From: UBA668 sp043740085
GTDB taxonomy: Bacteria > Actinomycetota > Acidimicrobiia > Acidimicrobiales > Ilumatobacteraceae
DNA length: 64,000 nucleotides
Reading direction: 5' to 3'
Assembly: GCA_043740085.1 (NCBI GenBank)
Contig: JAYUCY010000001.1
Span: 1-64,000, forward strand
Below, piece by piece: positions 35,383 through 43,847 of the stretch; position 1 is the stretch's first letter, and each line of letters opens with the position of its first letter. Made by a program: the position numbers and the translations under genes. The notes beneath the pieces are model-generated. The model made no database searches, was not told the origin of the DNA, and worked only from the letters and a program-made list of their open reading frames with translations.

Positions 35383-35408
35383 CCACCTACGCCGGTCGAT
35401 GGACCTGA
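35379..35408 (+). pseudogene. Possible ribH vestige after ribBA
   Basis: MTTYAGRWT followed by a stop overlaps the ribBA stop by ATGA, where lumazine synthase (ribH) normally starts. RibH proteins often begin with a similar stretch (TYEGR-like). Only nine codons remain. The stretch 35409-35522 that follows has a small hairpin (GGGCC-ATT-GGCCC) and nothing else. Confidence 0.4.
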
Positions 35409-35522
35409 GCCCGAGAAGAGTCACCGGGCCATTGGCCCAGGAGGTGGATCACCCGTATAACCGGCGTTCAAGGGCACAACGCACCCGCTGCGCGAGAAGT
35501 TGCCCGTTGAACTGCTCGGGCA

Positions 35523-38500
35523 TCAGCGGGATCGGGCCTTGGGCAAAACGTGTGTCTCGATGCCTCGTACCGCAACAACCGTGGTGCCCGATTCGTCGCG
35601 CACGACGACATCGCAGACGACCCGGTGACGGCTCGCCTCGCGGCCGACCAACGTTGCCGTGTGGCGTCCGTGGCGAGGCGGCCCAAAGGTTCGCACCCGA
35701 CCGATGCCGGTGGGCAGCGACGGCTCGTCGAGCAGGTGCTCGGTCCACAGCAGCGCCAGTTGAAGTGCGCCGTCCAGCAGCGCGACGTCGCCCACCCACG
35801 CTTCGGCCGGCCACTCGTGTTCGAGCACACCGGTGAGCGAGGCGACCAGACCGGAGGCGGACGGAGTGTCGATCGCGGCGATCACCTGGAACGCAGGCCC
35901 GTGGAACAACACACCGCTCCCGTAGACCGGACGCGTCAGCGCGGCCGCAGCGTCGGCGACTTGGGTGGTGGATGTCGTGGCAACTGGGGGGTCGACCGTG
36001 AGCCGCGCGAAACAGCGGTAGTGCAGCCCGCCGGTCGATTCGTCGATCAACTCGAGCGCAAGCGTGGATTCGCCGATCACGGCATCAGTCTGCGCAGGCG
36101 TCGCCATCGCTCGTGACGTGACCAGGAGACGCAGATCGTCGCCCGCGGCATAGCCGTCGGCCACCACCCCTTTGAGCACCCGCAGATCGAACAGCTCGGC
36201 CAGGTACAGGTCCGGAGCGTGGGCAATGGCGGCGCGAGCGAACCACTCGAGCACACACGCGACCGGCACCACCGGTGTGCCGTTCACGCTGTGGTCGACC
36301 AGATGCGGGTGGCTCGACCGCCCTACCGTGAACGCTTGACGCTCTGACCCAACCCCTACTGAACCAGCGCCGAGCAACAGCGCAGCCATTCCGCCCAACC
36401 ACTCGCCGCGTGGTGTGCCGTCGGGCCGATAGGTGCCGGCCGCGGCGGCGTCGCGCAGGATCTGGGCCTCGTCGTGTACGTCGTCGGCCTGCTGCAGGAT
36501 CTGCCATGCCGCAGCGAACACCTCGTTGCCACCCGTGCGCTGCTGCCACTGCCGAACGCGTGCGGCGAACACGGGGTCGCCGTCGAGTGGCACCTCATCT
36601 TCGGGGGTAACACCGAGGCTGTTGATCGAGCTGACGACGTGATCCACCCGGTCGCGCAGTCGTATCGACCGGAGCTCGTCGGCCTCGATCGGCGCGCCGA
36701 TCCAGTAATCCTGGCGGCCGTGGCCCACCGGCACCTCCGCCTTGCCGGCGATCGGCTCGATGGGGAGACCGCCCGTGAACCGAACCGGCACGATCGGTAC
36801 GTCCAGTTCGAGCGCGAGGTCGAGCAGCACCGAACTGCATCGGAGTGTTCTCTGGCGACAGCTCCTGGCCCGCGTTCCGTCGACGTGCACGAAGAAAGAA
36901 TGGGGTCCGGCCGCCATTCGTTCCCGCACTCCGGCGATGATCTCGAACATCGTCGCCGGCTGGGCCTGGTCGAAATACGCAATCACGTCGCGAGCGCGAA
37001 AGCCCGGGTAGGCCTCGAGCGCCCTGACCAGCTCGCCGATCCAGCGCTGTTCGTGCTTCGCATTGGCGACCACGGTCAGCGGCACACCGGTCAGCGCCGG
37101 CAGCACGTTGGACATGATCAGCGATTCGATCTGCACCTGGTGGTTGGCCACGAAGATGGCCGACCTGGCGCGCAGGTTGTCCAAGGTCGCTGGCACCGGC
37201 ACCATCACCCTGTTCACGTACCGATCGATCAGGCCGTCGATCAAGTCGTCGCCGAGCCAAGCCTGGGGGGTGTTGCGCAACGGCCCCCAGAAGGTGTGCA
37301 TGGCATTGACGACGTCTCGCTTGGCCACCTCGCCTGCCGTTCGCTCGCCTGGCCCGCTGTGGCCCCCGACGATGCGCATGCCCATACCCGATACCTCGTA
37401 GATGCGCAGACCGTCGCACCACAGCGACCCGGCGCCGATCACGAACGGACCGTGGTCGTCAGCGCCTACCGCGGTGATCTCCATCACGGTGGTGATCATG
37501 GTGTTGCGTGGCGTGACCTGACCGCGGTACTTCCATGTCAGCGGCGTACCGAGCATGATCGGTTCGAAGCGCGCGTCCGGCAACCCTGCCGCCATGTTCT
37601 TGTCGAGCATGTAGAACTGCAGCAGTTGCAGCAGCGCCTCGATGCCGAGCGAGCCGGGCTGCACCGCGTCCTGGAAGAAGTGGGCCTTGAAGAACCACTC
37701 CGACACATCGACATCCTTCTCGCCGCGCACCACTCCGAGACCGGCACTGCCTGCACCCGCGATATGGGCCACCCGGTCGAGCATCAGCAACATCGGTCCG
37801 GCGAGCCGGGGTTGCCCGGCGCAGTAGCGCGCCGGTCGGTCGGTGAGATCGATCCACGCCGGATCGGCCTGCGAGATCTGGTCGCGGTGCACTGTGTCGA
37901 CGGCGAGGCCGACCTGGTTCTCGAACGCGTCGGGCGGGAAGAATCCGAACACCGTGTTCATCTTGTAGATCACGACGCCTCGGGAGAGGCGATCGCCGAG
38001 CGCGCACTCGACGTCGAAGCCTTCGATGATCATGCCCCCGGCGCGCGAGACACTGACGAGCTTCACCCGCGTGGTCAACATCACCGTCGCCGTCGCGGCC
38101 GGGCGCGTGAGTTCGCCGACCAGGGTTCCCGTACCGTCGAGGTTGCGGAACAGCAGATCATCGGCGGTGGCTGCGACAGAGCCGACGGCCGATGCCACCC
38201 ATCCGCACGGCTGCAGCGCTGCCTCCAGCAACACGGCGAACGGCATCGTCTCGGCGCCGTTCTGATCGAAGTACCACGCGTCGTCGGGAATGTCGTACTC
38301 GCATACCATCTCCATGCCGGCGGTGCAGTCGCCCAGGGTGCCGTCGATCTTCGTAACCCGGCTGATGAAGTGGTATGGCGGCCCCGGCAGGCGTGGCGAC
38401 CGTCGCGTGCCGTCGAACATCTCGTACATCGGGCCGAACGCCTCCGACGGCCTGCCCCACGCGCACGAGATCATCGCCTTCCAATCGAACGCGAACCCGG

Positions 38501-41500
38501 CGCCGTCGGTGGCTACCTCCACCGGTTCGACCGTGCCTTCGTGGAGCTCGCGCCCTTCGTAGAGCTCCGGCATGGATGTGAGCGGCCAGCCGGGTGTGAG
38601 CTCCACGCCGATCCGGTGCGCGTGGAATGCGGCCTTGCCATCGACGAATCCGACCACGTCGCAGATGATGGTCGGATGCGGTCCCGACCAGATCTCCTCC
38701 ACGTGCAACTCGTAGACGACTCGCTGGGTCTGCGGATTGATCTCACCGCGACACTTCAGTTCGAACGGCTGCTCGGGCAGCGGCTGGAACCGCCAACCGT
38801 CGCGCTGCACCGTGTGGCCGAGCGCGGCGAGATAGAACGACATCGCCTCGATGCACGCCTCGACCATGAAGTTCCCAGGCATGCACGGGTCGTTCTTGAA
38901 GTGCCCGTCGAAGAACCAGGCGTCGTTGGCGATGGCCGCTTCACAGCGCATCAACCCGCGTCCCCACGGCCCACCCACTGGGTCGAACGCGGTGACCTCG
39001 TCGATGAACAGTTGTTGCCCGGACTGGATCTTCGGTGTGCGGGTGTGTGTCTCGGCCAACCCGTAGCCGGCACCGAAGCAGTCGAGGACGCGTCCTTCGC
39101 TGAAGGCGACGACGTCGTCGCGACTGAACGATGTCTTCGTGCACGACACCGCGGGCGGGTCGACGCGCGCGTCGGGCGCGAGGTCGGCCTGCCCATCCTG
39201 TGGTGTCCACAACACGCCGAGCGCATCGTTCAGCTCGGATCGATTGAAGAACCCGGCCTGGCCGTCGCGCACGGTGAGGCGCCGCCGACCGGCGACCACG
39301 CAGTCGTACTCGAAGAAGAACAGGCGGATGTCGCCGTGGCGGGCGTGGCTGTTCACGCGGATCTCGTACTGCAGCGTCTCGCCGGGCGAGGGTAGATCGC
39401 CGTGGTAGGTGAGGGTACAGCCGAGCAACCGGTACACCCGCTCGCCGCGGTTGAGCAGATCGATGCCCATGTAGCTGATCAACATCAGGTCGGCCTGGCC
39501 CGATTCGATCATGAAACCGGCGGGCATGTAGCCGCCGTTGAGGTACCACGCGCCGCGCTGCACATCGGTCTCGGTCCAGATGGTGCCTCGGCCGAGCACT
39601 CCGGGTTCGGCCACCATGCCGGTCACGCGATCGGCCAGCAGCAGCGGAGGCTCCGGCATGCGGCATTGATGTTCGTAGCCGTCCTGCGGTTCGAAGAACG
39701 GGCCGAACAGCTCCGAGATCCGGCCCGACGAGTGGATCTGCAGCTGCTGCTTGTTCCACAGCGGCCTCGCTGCGATCGGGTCGACCAGAGTCAGCGGAGC
39801 GACCGGGGCGACTGGAGCGATGAGCGCAGCGCTGCTCGCCAACTGTGACATCGCGCTGCTGCGCATCGTCAAGAACAGCTCGTGCACCACCGATTGGTGC
39901 TCGACGTACGTTCGATGCAGCGCCGTCGTCGTGGCCAACTGTTGGTGCACCGTGGCGACGACGCCGCCGTGCACGTCTGTCGCGGGCTGCGGCGCCGGCG
40001 CAACGAAGAACACCGACGGCAGCCATGGGGCCGGGGCCATCATCTGGACTGGGAGTTGGACCGGTGTCTCGCGCGGCGGCAGGCGGATCGGCTCGGGGTG
40101 AGCCGGCACCCGCAGTACGGGACCGCCGATGGTGGGTCGCGCGGCCGGCCGCTGCAACCGCTCGGTGAGCGCCTGGTGGTTCACCGCCACGCCGGCTGCG
40201 ACGAGCGCCGCGATGACCTCGTAGACCTGCGTGATGTCTTTGCCGCGGCGATCGAGCTGCACGCACACGATGTCGCGGTCGCGCAGGATCTCGCGGATGA
40301 AGTTGGTGCACGCGCCACCGGGACCGTGCTCGACGAAAACGCGCACGCCGTCGGCATATGCGGCCTCGATCGTGCCGCGAAAGTCGAGCGTGGTCTCGGC
40401 CTGCGCAGTGATCGCCTCGGCGCACGCCTGCGAGGTGACGTTGTACGAGCCGCTGGCGCCGTTCGAATAGAAGCGGACGCCGGGCACCGGCGTCACGGCG
40501 CGGGTGTGGATGCGTAGCCACGGTTCGTGGAACGCCTGTGCCACCTCGGGCACATGGCAGGCGAGGTTGTAGTCAACGACCCTGCAGCGCCGGCGACCGA
40601 TCGCGTCGACCACGAGATCGCACACCGCGGCGTCGCCGGCGATCACCACGTCGTTGGCGGTGTTGACGATCGCCAGGTGGACCCGTGCCTCGGCGGCGAT
40701 CGCACGTCTCACCTCGTCGACGGGAGCGAGCACGTTCCACACGGCCCAACGCGCCGAGTCCTGGCCCCACGCCCGGCGCACCGCGGCGAACCGCCCGCCG
40801 AGTTCGCGTTCCATCATGCCGCTGGCCTCGATCTCGGCGCGCATGGCATCCATGTCGGTCCACACGCCGAACGCGTAGAGGCTGTTGCTCTCGCCGGACG
40901 AATAGCCGATGGCGGCGTTCGGCACGATCTGCAGCAGGTGACGGGTCAACTGCGCATGCACCTGGGTGAGCAGCGCCGTGCCCCACAGGTAGTCGCTGGG
41001 GTGCAGATCACTGGGCTGAGCCGCGTGGGCCCACCCGGCGACATCGCCCAGCGGGAAGTTGGCCGAGATCGGCGAAGCAAGTTCGGGAATGGCCCGCAGC
41101 AACTCCTCGCCCATGCCCCGGTACGCCGCGCCGGCGCCGGTGAAGACGAACGCGATCTCACCACCGACGGGGGTGGAACGCACGTGAACACCCTCACCCG
41201 GCGGGTGGCCGGTCTCGATGTGCCGGCGGGCCCTGGCCGATCGTTCGGCAAACTGCTGATCGCTGGTGGCGACGATGACGAGACGGGCAGGGCCTGTTCG
41301 AGATTCCTGGCCAGACTCTCGGCCTGCCACCAGCCCGTCGACGAGTTCGGCCATCGTTGGCGCAGAGAACACGTGCAGTCGCGGGGGCTGCACTCGACTG
41401 GGCGCGGGTTTGCCGGCGGCCTCGGCGAGCAACACCGATCGCGGCACGATGCCGTCGATCGCAGCGATGCGCACCAACGCAGTTCGTGGTCCCGCGCCAG

Positions 41501-43847
41501 CAGCGAGACCCGTTCCGTCGCCAGGGTTCGACGCCAGCAGTGGCGTGTCGCCCGGAACGACGCGATGGTGCAGGGCCAACGCGGCAGCGGCCACGTGCAC
41601 CAATCCCGATGCGGCGTGAGAGTGACCGAACAGGTGGGTCACGCTGCGCGCCTCCCCTCCCGGGCCGTTCCCGAGGCCGAACACCACGTCGGGACGATCG
41701 GGCTGTGGTTCACCATCGTTGTGGAACCGGCCACCGGGCAGCACGGCGTAGATGGTGTTGCCGTCGCGCTCGGCATCCTCGAGTCGTTTCAGCACCATCA
41801 TGACTGCCGCGTCGCCCGGTGTCTGTCGATCCGCAGGCCCGACCATGCCCATGGCCACCTGGTGCACCGAGTCGCAGCTCATGTCGACGGCACCGACCAG
41901 GGCTGCATCGATCTCACCGACCCGCAGCGCACGAGTGGCCAGCGCCAATGCTTCGAGCCCGCTGTGCTCTTCAGCACTGATGGTGAAGCTCGGCCCGGCG
42001 ATGTCGTACTGACTGTTGAGCCGGTTGGCGACCACGTTGGGCATCGTGCCCAGCACCCGTGCCGCATCCAGCACGGGGCCGATCAGATCGCGCGCCTGCT
42101 GTATCCATCCGGGCGGGCACCCCCACTGCCGGGCCAGCGTGGCGATGCGCCAGCGCATTCCGAAACGCGCCGCCTCCGGGTCGGCCCCCATGCCGACGTA
42201 CACCCCGGTCGTGCCGAATGGCACAGGGCCGGATTCCCGCAACGCCTCGTCGGCCACCTGCAGCATCGCCAACTGCTGGGCGAGCGTCGCCCTCAGGTCG
42301 TTCGGTGGGAACTTCTGCTGATCCAATCGCAGGGCGATGTCCGCCAGCCGACCCTGGTCGTGCCCGTCGAGGCACGGCGTCTCGCTGATCAGCGCTTCGG
42401 CGAATGCAACCCGGCCGACGGCGGATGCGGCGACGATGCCAAGACCGACGATCGCGATGGTGGCAGGAAGCGCCCGTGGTTCGCCACGCTGTGGCGCGGT
42501 CTCCGGCGACCGGCCCACGCCGGGTTCCTCGACGATGAGATGGGCGTTGTTGCCACCAAAGCCGAACGCCGAGACGCCGGCGCGCAGGACACCGTCAGAC
42601 GTGCACCCGCGGTCCCATACCTCGGCACGGCCCAGCAACCGGAAGGGCGACTCGGCGATCACGTCGAGCGGTTCGTCCACATGCAGCGTCGGAGGCAGTA
42701 CCTCGTGGCGCATCGCCTCGAGGACCTTGATCAGTCCGGCCACGCCGGCCGCGGCGATGAGATGTCCGGTGTTCGATTTCAGCGATCCGATCGGCATGTC
42801 CGTCAGATCGGCGTACACAGCGGCCGACGAGCGCACTTCGACCGCGTCGCCGACCTGTGTGCCAGTGGCGTGGCATTCGAGCAAGCTGACGTCGTCCGGC
42901 GACAGACCCGCCATTGTCAGTGCACCGCGCATGGCCCGGGTCTGCCCGTCGTGCGACGGCACCAGCATGCCCTTGCCACGACCGTCATTCGATAGACCGA
43001 TGCCGCGGATGATGCCGTGGATCGTGTCGCCATCTCGGAGCGCATCGTCGAGCCGGCGCAACGCCACGAACCCACATCCCTCGGCAGGCACCAGCCCGTC
43101 TGCATCGCGGTGGAACGGGCGCGAGCGCCCGGTGCGGCTGAGCGCCCGCAGCGCGGTGAAGCCCAGGTGGATGCACAGATCGTCGGCGCAGTTGACCGCG
43201 CCGGCCAGCATCAGGTCGGCCGAGTCGTCGTGCAGGCGGTCGCACGCCAGCTTGATGGCGTACAGGCTGCTCGCACACGCAGCATCGAGCGCGAATGCTC
43301 CCACCCCCAAGCCCAGCGCGCGTTCCAACACGAGGGCCGGCAGACCGGACGTGAACCGATTGAGCGGGTTCGGCAACGGTCCTGCGACTGCTGTCTCGTA
43401 TCCCGCGAGCGTGCTCAACGACACCGCCTGAGAGAAGGCCGCCATGCCTGCGGACGGGAAGGACAGGTTGCCGAACACCGCCCCGAAGCGGGCCGGGTCG
43501 GCGTCTGCGTGGCCGGCATCGCGTAATGCCTCGCGCGCCGTGTGCAACGTCCACTGGAAGACCGGATCGAGGGCCAACACCTCGTTCGCCGAGAGCGCGA
43601 AGCCGTCGGGGTCGAAGAGCTTGTCGAAGCTGTGCACGTAGCCGCCGCGATCCGACCAGGTGCGATCGACACTCTGGTCGGGCCCCTCGCACATCACGTC
43701 GTCGGCCGCGATGCCCCAGCGATCGCCAGGAACCGATGTGACAAGATCGGTCCCGGTCACCACCGCCTCCCACAACTCGTCGGGCGATGAAACTCCCGGC
43801 AACACGCATGCCCGCCCCACGATCGCGATCGGCGGGAATCGATTCAC
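35523..43847 (-). CDS. PUFA-synthase-like megasynthase, Pfa3/PfaC type (KS-CLF-AT-DH-DH-AGPAT-DH)
   Basis: A 2774-residue multidomain enzyme. In order: ketosynthase (about 1-430, Cys in DAACASSLYA near 190); chain-length-factor KS (about 455-880) with EE in FTISAEEHSG where the Cys would be; acyltransferase (about 900-1180, GYSSGES near 982); four FabA-like hotdog units (about 1440-2130), forming two double-hotdog dehydratases, with His-containing GHFKNDPCMPG near 1648 and KAHFFQDAVQPG near 2059; AGPAT (about 2220-2400, NHQVQIES and VDGTRARS); and a polyketide-type dehydratase (about 2500-2774, DHSVNGTPVVP and LLDGALQ). I chose the GTG at 43847, which overlaps the pfa2 stop; the frame continues upstream only as a shadow. 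Confidence 0.85.
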   Translation of the reverse strand: MNRFPPIAIVGRACVLPGVSSPDELWEAVVTGTDLVTSVPGDRWGIAADDVMCEGPDQSVDRTWSDRGGYVHSFDKLFDPDGFALSANEVLALDPVFQWTLHTAREALRDAGHADADPARFGAVFGNLSFPSAGMAAFSQAVSLSTLAGYETAVAGPLPNPLNRFTSGLPALVLERALGLGVGAFALDAACASSLYAIKLACDRLHDDSADLMLAGAVNCADDLCIHLGFTALRALSRTGRSRPFHRDADGLVPAEGCGFVALRRLDDALRDGDTIHGIIRGIGLSNDGRGKGMLVPSHDGQTRAMRGALTMAGLSPDDVSLLECHATGTQVGDAVEVRSSAAVYADLTDMPIGSLKSNTGHLIAAAGVAGLIKVLEAMRHEVLPPTLHVDEPLDVIAESPFRLLGRAEVWDRGCTSDGVLRAGVSAFGFGGNNAHLIVEEPGVGRSPETAPQRGEPRALPATIAIVGLGIVAASAVGRVAFAEALISETPCLDGHDQGRLADIALRLDQQKFPPNDLRATLAQQLAMLQVADEALRESGPVPFGTTGVYVGMGADPEAARFGMRWRIATLARQWGCPPGWIQQARDLIGPVLDAARVLGTMPNVVANRLNSQYDIAGPSFTISAEEHSGLEALALATRALRVGEIDAALVGAVDMSCDSVHQVAMGMVGPADRQTPGDAAVMMVLKRLEDAERDGNTIYAVLPGGRFHNDGEPQPDRPDVVFGLGNGPGGEARSVTHLFGHSHAASGLVHVAAAALALHHRVVPGDTPLLASNPGDGTGLAAGAGPRTALVRIAAIDGIVPRSVLLAEAAGKPAPSRVQPPRLHVFSAPTMAELVDGLVAGRESGQESRTGPARLVIVATSDQQFAERSARARRHIETGHPPGEGVHVRSTPVGGEIAFVFTGAGAAYRGMGEELLRAIPELASPISANFPLGDVAGWAHAAQPSDLHPSDYLWGTALLTQVHAQLTRHLLQIVPNAAIGYSSGESNSLYAFGVWTDMDAMRAEIEASGMMERELGGRFAAVRRAWGQDSARWAVWNVLAPVDEVRRAIAAEARVHLAIVNTANDVVIAGDAAVCDLVVDAIGRRRCRVVDYNLACHVPEVAQAFHEPWLRIHTRAVTPVPGVRFYSNGASGSYNVTSQACAEAITAQAETTLDFRGTIEAAYADGVRVFVEHGPGGACTNFIREILRDRDIVCVQLDRRGKDITQVYEVIAALVAAGVAVNHQALTERLQRPAARPTIGGPVLRVPAHPEPIRLPPRETPVQLPVQMMAPAPWLPSVFFVAPAPQPATDVHGGVVATVHQQLATTTALHRTYVEHQSVVHELFLTMRSSAMSQLASSAALIAPVAPVAPLTLVDPIAARPLWNKQQLQIHSSGRISELFGPFFEPQDGYEHQCRMPEPPLLLADRVTGMVAEPGVLGRGTIWTETDVQRGAWYLNGGYMPAGFMIESGQADLMLISYMGIDLLNRGERVYRLLGCTLTYHGDLPSPGETLQYEIRVNSHARHGDIRLFFFEYDCVVAGRRRLTVRDGQAGFFNRSELNDALGVLWTPQDGQADLAPDARVDPPAVSCTKTSFSRDDVVAFSEGRVLDCFGAGYGLAETHTRTPKIQSGQQLFIDEVTAFDPVGGPWGRGLMRCEAAIANDAWFFDGHFKNDPCMPGNFMVEACIEAMSFYLAALGHTVQRDGWRFQPLPEQPFELKCRGEINPQTQRVVYELHVEEIWSGPHPTIICDVVGFVDGKAAFHAHRIGVELTPGWPLTSMPELYEGRELHEGTVEPVEVATDGAGFAFDWKAMISCAWGRPSEAFGPMYEMFDGTRRSPRLPGPPYHFISRVTKIDGTLGDCTAGMEMVCEYDIPDDAWYFDQNGAETMPFAVLLEAALQPCGWVASAVGSVAATADDLLFRNLDGTGTLVGELTRPAATATVMLTTRVKLVSVSRAGGMIIEGFDVECALGDRLSRGVVIYKMNTVFGFFPPDAFENQVGLAVDTVHRDQISQADPAWIDLTDRPARYCAGQPRLAGPMLLMLDRVAHIAGAGSAGLGVVRGEKDVDVSEWFFKAHFFQDAVQPGSLGIEALLQLLQFYMLDKNMAAGLPDARFEPIMLGTPLTWKYRGQVTPRNTMITTVMEITAVGADDHGPFVIGAGSLWCDGLRIYEVSGMGMRIVGGHSGPGERTAGEVAKRDVVNAMHTFWGPLRNTPQAWLGDDLIDGLIDRYVNRVMVPVPATLDNLRARSAIFVANHQVQIESLIMSNVLPALTGVPLTVVANAKHEQRWIGELVRALEAYPGFRARDVIAYFDQAQPATMFEIIAGVRERMAAGPHSFFVHVDGTRARSCRQRTLRCSSVLLDLALELDVPIVPVRFTGGLPIEPIAGKAEVPVGHGRQDYWIGAPIEADELRSIRLRDRVDHVVSSINSLGVTPEDEVPLDGDPVFAARVRQWQQRTGGNEVFAAAWQILQQADDVHDEAQILRDAAAAGTYRPDGTPRGEWLGGMAALLLGAGSVGVGSERQAFTVGRSSHPHLVDHSVNGTPVVPVACVLEWFARAAIAHAPDLYLAELFDLRVLKGVVADGYAAGDDLRLLVTSRAMATPAQTDAVIGESTLALELIDESTGGLHYRCFARLTVDPPVATTSTTQVADAAAALTRPVYGSGVLFHGPAFQVIAAIDTPSASGLVASLTGVLEHEWPAEAWVGDVALLDGALQLALLWTEHLLDEPSLPTGIGRVRTFGPPRHGRHTATLVGREASRHRVVCDVVVRDESGTTVVAVRGIETHVLPKARSR

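Noticed and set aside
36474..42995. Long plus-strand open frames opposite pfa3 (up to about 970 codons)
   Set aside because: They are antisense shadows caused by high third-position GC of the pfa3 gene; they have no domain matches and no ribosome-binding sites.
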